Assembly (NCBI GenBank): GCA_948896875.1
Contig: CAQUWW010000008.1
Coordinates: 30,662-55,034 of the forward strand
Source: an uncultured Acetatifactor sp.
GTDB lineage: Bacteria > Bacillota > Clostridia > Lachnospirales > Lachnospiraceae
DNA length: 24,373 bases
Reading direction: 5' to 3'
Below are positions 1 to 7,215 of the stretch, one piece after another. Below the pieces are notes generated by a model. It saw only the letters and a list, made by a program, of their open reading frames with translations, had not been told where the DNA came from and ran no database searches. The translations under genes and the position numbers were made by a program. The first letter of the stretch is position 1, and each line of letters starts with the position of its first letter.

Positions 1-62
1 ATTACTCCCCAGCAGGGGCATGGACGTTGAGAGACAAACTTTAGAGCCGTCGCGCAGCGACT
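1..62 (+). repeat. 3' end of a structured intergenic repeat (copy 1, cut by window edge)
   Basis: These 62 bases match 1468-1530 almost perfectly; the only difference seen is one extra base in the second copy (gacaaact here, gacaaatct there). The block contains a self-complementary CCCC-AGCA-GGGG and ends in a perfect GTCGC-GCA-GCGAC hairpin. It stops 21 bases before the first gene's ATG, just ahead of its AGGAGGT site. It is probably the 3' part of an element like the one at 1250-1531, with the rest lying left of the window. No protein is encoded. Confidence 0.75.
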
Positions 63-83
63 AAATTAGGAGGTGCCATTGCC

Positions 84-1244
84 ATGAGCAGGACGAAGGA
101 TCTGGATTTATTTTTGAACGAACTTGTAAAGAACGGACCTGCAGGATGCGGGTGTGCGGTAGCAAGAGACGGGGAAGTGCTGTATGAGAATTATTTCGGT
201 TACGCAGATCTGGAGAGCGGCCGGAAGATTGATGCGGGAAGTATCTACAGACAGTATTCATCTACAAAAGTGGTGGTCTGCACTGCGGCCATGCTGCTGT
301 ATGAGCGGGGAAAGTTCCTGCTCAATGACCCCATTTCCGATTATTTCCCGGAGTGGAAGAATACCCTTGTAGCCGAAAAGCAGCCGGATGGAAGTGTGAG
401 GGTGCGTCCGGCAAAGCGTCCCATTGAGGTGCGGGACTGTTTTTCCATGGCGATGGGGCTTGGGTATGGCGGAGAGGATTACACTCACCGGAAGATGGAA
501 GAGGTTCGCAGGGAATTGCGGGAAAAATATGGGGATTATACCCTGCAGCAGGATATCAAAGCCATGGCCCAGGTGCCTTTTGCCTTTGATCCAGGTGAGC
601 ATTGGATGTACGGGTTCGGCCATGAGCTTGTGGCGGGCCTGATCGAGGTCACATCCGGGAAGAAGGTCAGCGAATTCATCCGGGAAGAGCTGACAGAGCC
701 GCTGGAAATGGACAGCACCGGATATCACTTTTTCGGGGATACAAGGGAGCGGCTTGTGACGGCTTACGATATCAGCGGAGAGAAGAGAGTGCCGCTGGAC
801 GGCAATATGTTTGACGACAGATTTGAGCCGGAGGCGAAGTATGAGGCCGGCGGCGCAGGACTTTTTTCCACGGTACATGATTATCTGAACTTTACCCAGA
901 TGCTGGCCTGCGGCGGAACCTTTAAGGGGAAACGCATCATGGGACGCAAGACCATCGACGTCATGCGCACCAATCAGCTTTCTCCGGTACAGATGCAGGA
1001 TTTCGTGAATCCTTATCTGGAAGGATACGGCTATGGACTGGGTGTCCGTACCAGAGTGGCCGACAGGAAGAACACGGCCAATACTTCCATTGGAGAATTC
1101 GGCTGGACCGGCTTTATGGGGACTTATGTGGCAATCGACCCGGAGGAGAAGACCAGCGTGGTGTATATGCACAACAGCATACCCAACAGAGAGCATTATA
1201 TCCATCACCGCGTGAGAGATATGGCCTTCGGGCTGCTGGACTAA
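84..1244 (+). CDS. Serine hydrolase, beta-lactamase class C / EstB-type esterase family
   Basis: This 386-residue protein has the serine beta-lactamase/PBP-like fold of Pfam Beta-lactamase (PF00144). The SxxK motif is S59-S-T-K62. A WMYGFG segment with Y176 stands where the family has the YxN or YSx tyrosine. G340-W-T-G343 resembles the C-terminal KTG/HTG box. There is no signal peptide, so it is probably a cytoplasmic esterase or transesterase and not a secreted antibiotic-degrading enzyme. The ATG at 84 is set by AGGAGGT at 68-74. It begins a run of xylan side-chain genes, and de-acylation of oligosaccharides would fit, but that is inferred from position only. The next gene is 310 bases away, and a structured repeat fills the gap. 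The substrate cannot be read from the sequence. Confidence 0.88.
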   Translation: MSRTKDLDLFLNELVKNGPAGCGCAVARDGEVLYENYFGYADLESGRKIDAGSIYRQYSSTKVVVCTAAMLLYERGKFLLNDPISDYFPEWKNTLVAEKQPDGSVRVRPAKRPIEVRDCFSMAMGLGYGGEDYTHRKMEEVRRELREKYGDYTLQQDIKAMAQVPFAFDPGEHWMYGFGHELVAGLIEVTSGKKVSEFIREELTEPLEMDSTGYHFFGDTRERLVTAYDISGEKRVPLDGNMFDDRFEPEAKYEAGGAGLFSTVHDYLNFTQMLACGGTFKGKRIMGRKTIDVMRTNQLSPVQMQDFVNPYLEGYGYGLGVRTRVADRKNTANTSIGEFGWTGFMGTYVAIDPEEKTSVVYMHNSIPNREHYIHHRVRDMAFGLLD

Positions 1245-1249
1245 GTATT

Positions 1250-1531
1250 CTTTAGAGCCGTCGCGCAGCGACTGGAAACAGCAACAGCCCAGTCGGTACC
1301 CCAGAGAAATTACGGACGCATGCATTTCGCGGCCGGAAGTTCTCTGCCAGCGTCCTGGGTACAGAGCAGGAAATAGCGCGAAGGACACGCGCATGGCGGA
1401 ATTGGAATAAATGTCTCGAAATGTTCATGCCCGGGAGAATTTTCAGATGCGCACTATGCAGCTGAAAATTACTCCCCAGCAGGGGCATGGACGTTGAGAG
1501 ACAAATCTTTAGAGCCGTCGCGCAGCGACTG
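1250..1531 (+). repeat. MITE-like structured intergenic element (copy 2, complete)
   Basis: The element is bounded by two direct copies of CTTTAGAGCCGTCGC..GCGACT (1250-1273 and 1508-1530), each holding a perfect GTCGC-GCA-GCGAC hairpin. Inside is a long imperfect stem. AATTTTCAG at 1438-1446 pairs with CTGAAAATT at 1462-1470. Outside that, the CCCGGGAG and TGTCTCGAAATGTTCATG stretches of 1411-1437 pair imperfectly with 1471-1503. A further GTACCC/GGGTAC and GAGAA/TTCTC pairing spans about 1296-1361. Its last 63 bases are repeated at 1-62. It starts 5 bases after the first gene's stop and ends 24 bases before the next ATG. No transposase or credible ORF lies inside. A non-autonomous mobile element or an RNA-level intercistronic element are both possible. 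Confidence 0.7.
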
Positions 1532-1554
1532 GAATAGAAAGGCAGGATTATTAG

Positions 1555-4500
1555 ATGGAAGAAAAAAAGATTTTGCTGGCGCCGGAAGGGAAGGCGGAAT
1601 TTCACAATCAGGTGGATTTCTGTGTGGGAACCGGCCGGATGGGTCTGGCGCTGCAGAGAGAGTATTTTGAACAGCTGAAGCTGGTGCAGGAGGAGATCGG
1701 TTTCCGGCATATCAGAGGCCATGGCCTGTTCTGCGACGACATGGCCATTTACCAGGTAAGCGACGACGGTACTGCGGAGTACAATTATACCTACCTGGAT
1801 AGAGTTATGGACAGCTATCTGGAGCTGGGAATCAGGCCGTTTCTGGAGCTGGGCTTTATGCCGGAGAAGATGGCCAGCGGAAAGCAGACCATTTTCTATT
1901 GGAAAGGGAATACCACGCCTCCTGCTTCCTATGATGCGTGGACAGAAATGGTAAAGGCCCTGCTGGTTCATTTGTGTGACAGATACGGGCGGGAAGAAGT
2001 GCTGAATTGGCCCATCGAAGTGTGGAATGAGCCCAATCTGCCCGGTTTCTGGGAACATGCGGATATGCAGGAATACTTTAAGCTGTTTCATCGGACCTTC
2101 ACGGCGGTGAAGGAAGTGGATGAACGCTTCCGGGTAGGGGGACCGGCGGTCTGCGGAGGCAGCGACGAAGTGTGGATCAGGTCGTTCCTGGAGTATTGCC
2201 GTGACAACGGACTGGCGCCGGATTTCGTCACAAGACATCACTATACCACCGAGCCTCCTGAGAGAGTGGGGCATTACGGCTACCCGGAGCTGATGAAGGC
2301 GGAGGACGGCTTTGCCAATCTCCACACCACCAGAGAGATTATAGACAGTTTCCCGGAATATAAGGGACGGGAAATTCACATTACGGAGTTCAATACCTCC
2401 TATATACCCAATGCGCCGCTGCATGATACCAATCAGAATGCGGCTTACATAGCCCATCAGTTGTCCAGGCTGGGGGATGACAACGAGTCCTATTCCTACT
2501 GGACCTTCGGAGACGTGTTTGAGGAGCAGGGTGTGCCCTTTACTCCCTTCCACGGAGGATTCGGCCTGGTGGCAAACGGATGTATCCCCAAACCTACTTT
2601 CTGGAGCTTTGCTTTCTTCAAGAAGCTGAAGGAAGGAAAGGGACATTGCATCCTGAAAAATGACAACGCAGTGGTCATGAGCATGGATGACGGCAGTTAC
2701 CGCGGGGTGGTCTGGAATGTGGCAAACAGGCGGACCGGAGAAAAATATCTGCTGACCCTGGAGATGAAGGAGCAGCAGGAAGGCTGTCTTCTGACCAAAA
2801 CCGTGGACGAGACCCACTGTAATCCCCTGAAAGTATGGCATGACATGGGTGAGCCGGCCAATCTTACGGCGGAGGAATGCAAGCTGCTGCAGAACGCGGC
2901 CCGTCCCTTCGTAGAGACAAGACGGGTGAAAGCGAAAAACGGAAAGCAGGAGATTTCCATTCCTGTGGAGCAGAATGGTGTGATTTATTTCGAGTGGAAG
3001 CCCGGAAAAATTGTGTCGGACAGAGGATATTCCTATGTGCGTACCACTCAGTATCCGACCATCAATCCTATCACAAGGCTGGACTACCCGGACCCTGATG
3101 CCATCCGGGTGGGAGATACCTATTATATGGTGAGCACCACAATGCATTTTATGCCAGGATGCGAGATCCTGCGTTCATACGACCTGAGAAACTGGGAGCA
3201 CCTTTCCTATGTGTATGACAAGCTGGACAGCACACCGGGACAGACCCTGGAGGGCGAGGAGAATATATACGGCAAGGGCATGTGGGCGGCTTCCCTGCGG
3301 TATCACAATGGTACTTATTATGTGTGCTTTGTGGCTAATGATACCCACAAGACCTATCTCTACACGGCCTCTCAGCCGGAGGGACCCTGGGAGAAGCACT
3401 ATATAGAAGGATTTTTCCATGACTGCTCCCTGCTCTTCGATGATGACGGCAAAGTCTACATCGTTTACGGGAATAAGGAAATCTGGCTGACCCAGCTGAA
3501 AGAAGACCTGAGCGCTCCTCTGGAGGGCGGATTACATCGTCTCATTGTAAATGACAAGGATAATCCTCATCTGGGTTACGAGGGAAGTCATCTGTACAAG
3601 ATCAACGGAAAATACTACCTCTTCCTGATTCATTCCAGACCGGATATGTGGAGAAGGACGGAAGCCTGCTTCGTGGCGGACTCTCTGGAAGGAGAATTTA
3701 CAGGCGGAGACGTGCTGGACGACGATCTGGGACTGCCCAACAGAGGCGTGGCCCAGGGGCCTATCATAGATACGCCGGATGGGAAATGGTATGCAATCCA
3801 GTTCCAGGACAGCGGAGCCGTGGGCCGGGTGCCTTATCTCATGCCGGTGACCTGGAAGGATGATTACCCCGTCTTCGGAGAGAATGGAAAAATCCCCGAT
3901 GACTTCCCCATTGAGAGCACCAGACCGGGCTATGTCTATACGCCTCTGGTGGGAAGCGACGATTTTAAGGGTGAGCTGAAGACACACTGGGAATTCAACC
4001 ATGAACCGGATCTGTCTCTGATTTGCCATGATAAGGAAAACGGGACCTGGAAGGTTGCCACCGATAAGGTATGTACCTCCCTCCTGCAGGCAAGGAATAC
4101 CCTGACCCAGAGGATGATGATGCCGGGCTGCGCCGCGGAAGTCACCATAGACGGCACCGGACTGAAGGAAGGGGATTTCGCAGGATTGTGCGCCCTGCAG
4201 TCATGCTTCGGATTCCTGGGACTGACCCGGAGAAACGGGGAACTGTTGATGGTGGTGCGGACTGTGGAACCGGGAGAATTCCGCAAGTTCCCTCCGGAAA
4301 ACAAGCCGGAGGAGGAATGGGCTGCCGTACCTGTGGAGGAGAAGCCATTTGTCCTGAAGCTGGAAGCAGATTTCTCAACAGGAAAGGACGTGTGTTCCTT
4401 CTATTATAAAGACAAGAGCTTCTGGAGCCGCTGGCAGAAGATTGGACCGGAGCACCAGCTTCGATTCAGCATGGAGCATTTCTGCGGCTGCCGCTTCGGC

Positions 4501-4572
4501 CTCACCGTGTACTCCACGAAAGAGCCCGGCGGAAGCGCCATATTCAGCGACTTTGTGTATCGAGAGAGATAA
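1555..4572 (+). CDS. Bifunctional GH39 - GH43 beta-xylosidase/arabinofuranosidase fusion
   Basis: This 1005-residue protein joins two glycoside hydrolases. Residues 1 to about 490 are GH39 (beta-xylosidase type), with acid/base E159 in VWNEPNL, nucleophile E278 in HITEFNTSY and a following beta-sandwich. Residues of about 497-790 form a five-bladed GH43 propeller. Its candidate triad is D513 (YPDPD), D623 (FHDCS) and E676 (YEGSH). Residues of about 800-1005 look like the GH43 C-terminal beta-sandwich (GH43_C2). No signal peptide is seen, so it should act in the cytoplasm on imported xylo- or arabinoxylo-oligosaccharides. GH39 retains and GH43 inverts anomeric configuration, so the two sites are mechanistically different. 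The start follows a weak AAGGCAGGA site just after the repeat element. The family calls are firm; the specificity of each half is inferred. Confidence 0.93.
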   Translation: MEEKKILLAPEGKAEFHNQVDFCVGTGRMGLALQREYFEQLKLVQEEIGFRHIRGHGLFCDDMAIYQVSDDGTAEYNYTYLDRVMDSYLELGIRPFLELGFMPEKMASGKQTIFYWKGNTTPPASYDAWTEMVKALLVHLCDRYGREEVLNWPIEVWNEPNLPGFWEHADMQEYFKLFHRTFTAVKEVDERFRVGGPAVCGGSDEVWIRSFLEYCRDNGLAPDFVTRHHYTTEPPERVGHYGYPELMKAEDGFANLHTTREIIDSFPEYKGREIHITEFNTSYIPNAPLHDTNQNAAYIAHQLSRLGDDNESYSYWTFGDVFEEQGVPFTPFHGGFGLVANGCIPKPTFWSFAFFKKLKEGKGHCILKNDNAVVMSMDDGSYRGVVWNVANRRTGEKYLLTLEMKEQQEGCLLTKTVDETHCNPLKVWHDMGEPANLTAEECKLLQNAARPFVETRRVKAKNGKQEISIPVEQNGVIYFEWKPGKIVSDRGYSYVRTTQYPTINPITRLDYPDPDAIRVGDTYYMVSTTMHFMPGCEILRSYDLRNWEHLSYVYDKLDSTPGQTLEGEENIYGKGMWAASLRYHNGTYYVCFVANDTHKTYLYTASQPEGPWEKHYIEGFFHDCSLLFDDDGKVYIVYGNKEIWLTQLKEDLSAPLEGGLHRLIVNDKDNPHLGYEGSHLYKINGKYYLFLIHSRPDMWRRTEACFVADSLEGEFTGGDVLDDDLGLPNRGVAQGPIIDTPDGKWYAIQFQDSGAVGRVPYLMPVTWKDDYPVFGENGKIPDDFPIESTRPGYVYTPLVGSDDFKGELKTHWEFNHEPDLSLICHDKENGTWKVATDKVCTSLLQARNTLTQRMMMPGCAAEVTIDGTGLKEGDFAGLCALQSCFGFLGLTRRNGELLMVVRTVEPGEFRKFPPENKPEEEWAAVPVEEKPFVLKLEADFSTGKDVCSFYYKDKSFWSRWQKIGPEHQLRFSMEHFCGCRFGLTVYSTKEPGGSAIFSDFVYRER

Positions 4573-4597
4573 AAAAATTAATTAGGAGATTACTATT

Positions 4598-6922
4598 ATG
4601 CAGACAAAACAAAATCAAGCGTTGACAATGCATCCGTTATTTTTTGACGCCATCTATAAAACGGCTTACATGGAGAAAAAGGACGGAAAGGTTGCACTGA
4701 AATATAAGGATGATATCTGTGGCGTAAGGCTGGAAGACAATGGAGATGTGACGTTTGCCATGCGCGCGCCGTCGGCACAGACCGTGGAAGTGGCCGGTGT
4801 TGGCGGAAGCATGGGAAGAGAGCGAATCGTGCTGGACAGAGACGAGGAAGGCAACTTCTCGAAGACTGTGTCCGGAATCGCTCCCGGATTCCACTATCAT
4901 TTCTGGTATGTGGACGGAGTGCAGGTGACGAATCCGGTGGCCCCGGTGACTTACGGATGCTTTGGAGCCACCAACTTCTTTGAAGTGCCCCGGGAGGGAG
5001 AGGATTTCTGGTTCCTGAAGGATGTGCCGCACGGTGATGTGCAGGTGCGCACCTATGTGTCCGGTGTGAATGAGCACGTGAAGAAATGCTATGTGTATAC
5101 GCCGCCTTCCTATAGCGCGGCTTCTGAAAAGAGATATCCGGTGCTCTATGTACAGCATGGCGTTGGCGAGGATGAGACGGGCTGGATCTGGAACGGCAAG
5201 CTGAACTTTATTCTGGATAATCTGATCGCAGAGGGAAAATGTAAGGAAATGATCGTGGTCATGTGCAGCGGTTATGCCTTCCTGAAGGATGAGGATCCCG
5301 TATTTTACCCCGGCGATTTCGGACGGGAGATTACGGAGAATGTCATTCCGTTTATCGAGAACAATTACCGCACGGCGAAGGGAAGAAGCAACAGAGCCAT
5401 GGCGGGATTGTCCCTGGGGTCCGCACAGGCCACACAGTTTGTGGCGCGGTTCCAGCACCTGTTCGCACATCTGGGTGTATTTTCCGGTATGCGGGATACG
5501 GAGACAGAGCAGATTTTAAGCCAGCATGAGAAATATCCCATGGAGACAGTGTTCATGACCGGCGGAATCGGGGAGCAGGGTCTGGCTGACAGACAGAAGG
5601 AATACACGGACCGTTTTCAGGCGCTGGGCGTGGCCGGAGGACAGAGAAGCTACCCGGGATACCATGAGTGGCATGTGTGGAGAGCCAGCCTGAAGGACTT
5701 TGCAGAGTTGATTTTCAAGAGCGAGAGCAAGGACGATCCGGCGGAAGCAGATTTTACATATGAAGAATGCACTTTGACAAAGGAACAGCTGGACCATCAG
5801 ACCTTCGCGGAGCATATTCTGATGTTCGATCCCATCTATAAGGGACTGATCCGCGCCGTGGATGAGAAGGGAAGACCCGCAGGAAAGTACAAGGACGAAC
5901 ACTGCGGAGCAGAAGTGACAGATGCGGCGGCCGGGAAGGCCAGATTCTGGATTCGTGCCGACGGTGCGAAGACAGTGGAAGTGGACCTCTGGGGAATGGG
6001 CTGCTTTGCCATGGAGAAAGCAGAGGAAGACTGGTGGAGCTGTGAAGTGACGGGAATTGAGAAGGGCTTCCATTACTATGGCATCAAGGTAAACGGCGTG
6101 GATGTGCTTGACAGTAACGCACCGGTGGGATACGGTGGCTTCCGGGCAATCAACTATCTGGAAATGCCAGAAGAGGATTTCGAGGAGTATAGAATCCGGC
6201 AGAATCCTCATGGAACAGTACACCTGAATTATTATCCTTCGAAGGAGACAGGACGGACGAAACTCTGCTATGTATATACACCGGCTTCCTATGAGAAGGA
6301 GCCTGAGCGCAGATATCCTGTGCTTTACCTGCAGCACGGCGGCGGAGAGAACGAAGCGGGATGGGTATGGCAGGGCAAGCTTGCCAATCTGGCGGACAAT
6401 CTCATTGCCGCAGGTGAGATGGAAGAGATGATCGTGGTCATGAATACGGGATATGCCTTCCCGGACAGCGGCGATTATCACCCGGCCATGAGCGCCTTCA
6501 CAGAAGAACTGGTAAGCAGCGGCATTCCTTATATTGACAGTGTATACAGGACCATTCCCGACAAGGCTCACAGGGCCATGGCAGGACTGTCCATGGGCGG
6601 CATGCAGACCCAGAAATGTGTCTATGCCCATCCTGAACTGTTCGAGTGGGCCGGCATTTTCTCAGGCGGACTGACCATTCAGAATGAAGAGGTGGATTAC
6701 AGCGGCATTCTTCTGAATCCGGAGGAATTTGCAAAGCGGTTCAAGCTGTTGTTCGTGGCCTGCGGTACCCAGGAGCCCAGCTTTGAGAGCACGAAGAAGA
6801 ACGAGGAAACCGTGCTGGCGGCGGGTACGCCTATTGTGACCTTTGAGGGGTATGGCTACCATGACTGGACGTTCTGGAGACATTGTGCCAATGATTTCCT
6901 GAGAAGACTTTTCAAGGACTGA
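4598..6922 (+). CDS. Tandem-module CE1-like esterase (two E-set + esterase D-fold units)
   Basis: This 774-residue protein is a clear internal duplication. Each half has a beta-sandwich of about 100 residues resembling an E-set/CBM48 domain, followed by an alpha/beta hydrolase of the esterase D/CE1 type (PF00756). Unit 1 spans about 8-375 with nucleophile S272 in GLSLG and His356 in GYHEW. Unit 2 spans about 400-774 with S665 in GLSMG and His755 in GYHDW. Likely acidic partners are E326 (IGEQ) and E726 (TQEP). A single-unit relative is encoded at 12376-13512. CBM48-CE1 proteins in other gut bacteria include feruloyl and acetyl xylan esterases, so removal of ferulate or acetate from xylo-oligosaccharides is likely. 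No signal peptide is present. The gene follows the GH39-GH43 gene by 25 bases with a TAGGAGAT site, indicating one operon. Confidence 0.9.
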   Translation: MQTKQNQALTMHPLFFDAIYKTAYMEKKDGKVALKYKDDICGVRLEDNGDVTFAMRAPSAQTVEVAGVGGSMGRERIVLDRDEEGNFSKTVSGIAPGFHYHFWYVDGVQVTNPVAPVTYGCFGATNFFEVPREGEDFWFLKDVPHGDVQVRTYVSGVNEHVKKCYVYTPPSYSAASEKRYPVLYVQHGVGEDETGWIWNGKLNFILDNLIAEGKCKEMIVVMCSGYAFLKDEDPVFYPGDFGREITENVIPFIENNYRTAKGRSNRAMAGLSLGSAQATQFVARFQHLFAHLGVFSGMRDTETEQILSQHEKYPMETVFMTGGIGEQGLADRQKEYTDRFQALGVAGGQRSYPGYHEWHVWRASLKDFAELIFKSESKDDPAEADFTYEECTLTKEQLDHQTFAEHILMFDPIYKGLIRAVDEKGRPAGKYKDEHCGAEVTDAAAGKARFWIRADGAKTVEVDLWGMGCFAMEKAEEDWWSCEVTGIEKGFHYYGIKVNGVDVLDSNAPVGYGGFRAINYLEMPEEDFEEYRIRQNPHGTVHLNYYPSKETGRTKLCYVYTPASYEKEPERRYPVLYLQHGGGENEAGWVWQGKLANLADNLIAAGEMEEMIVVMNTGYAFPDSGDYHPAMSAFTEELVSSGIPYIDSVYRTIPDKAHRAMAGLSMGGMQTQKCVYAHPELFEWAGIFSGGLTIQNEEVDYSGILLNPEEFAKRFKLLFVACGTQEPSFESTKKNEETVLAAGTPIVTFEGYGYHDWTFWRHCANDFLRRLFKD

Positions 6923-7215
6923 CGGTCCCTTTTATCGAAAAAATGAAATCTCATTATGGCAACAGGAAGCTTTTATGAGCTTCCGTTGCCCCCAGACTGA
7001 GATAATTGCTGAGCCAAAAATTGTTTTGCAATTAATCGTAGTTAAGAGCATAGGGTTTGGCGCATTGTTATCTAAGGAATCACTCTTGTTATGTAAGACT
7101 TTGTGCAAAAGAGCATGAAACGCCTTGTGGTGATGCGAATGTAAATTGAAGTATTTGTGAATGGAGTAAAGTAAAAATGTAACAAATAGACACACATAGA
7201 AAGAGAGGACAGAAA
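6923..7215 (+). other. Intergenic region between the tandem esterase and GH51 genes
   Basis: These 293 bases are AT-richer than the genes on either side. They hold a strong hairpin at 6958-6990 (listed separately) and the GAGAGGA ribosome site of the next gene at 7203-7209. I found no convincing -35/-10 pair with correct spacing. A promoter here is plausible because the gap is unusually large for this cluster, but it is not shown. Confidence 0.5.
6958..6990 (+). promoter_or_regulatory. Strong hairpin without a T-tract
   Basis: GGCAAC, a bulged A, then GGAAGCT pairs with AGCTTCC-GTTGCC across a six-base TTTATG loop, giving 13 base pairs with one bulge. Neither strand has an immediate run of T, so it is not a classical rho-independent terminator. 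It lies 36 bases after the tandem esterase stop. It may stabilise or separate the two halves of the operon mRNA, or it may be a protein-binding site. Confidence 0.55.

Noticed and set aside
1252..3147. Open frame of 631 codons on the minus strand opposite the GH39-GH43 gene
   Set aside because: It is the mirror of a strongly conserved + strand gene and crosses the structured repeat. It has no family resemblance and no ribosome site. Similar long minus-strand frames at 258-1394, 5516-6631, 9622-10800 and 12349-13458 were rejected for the same reason.
6958..6990. Rho-independent terminator after the tandem esterase
   Set aside because: The stem is strong, but no T-tract follows on either strand, so I list it only as a hairpin.
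7105..7135. Catabolite-responsive (cre) operator before the GH51 gene
   Set aside because: The TGAAACGCC stretch resembles a cre half but has the central CG shifted and lacks the second half.
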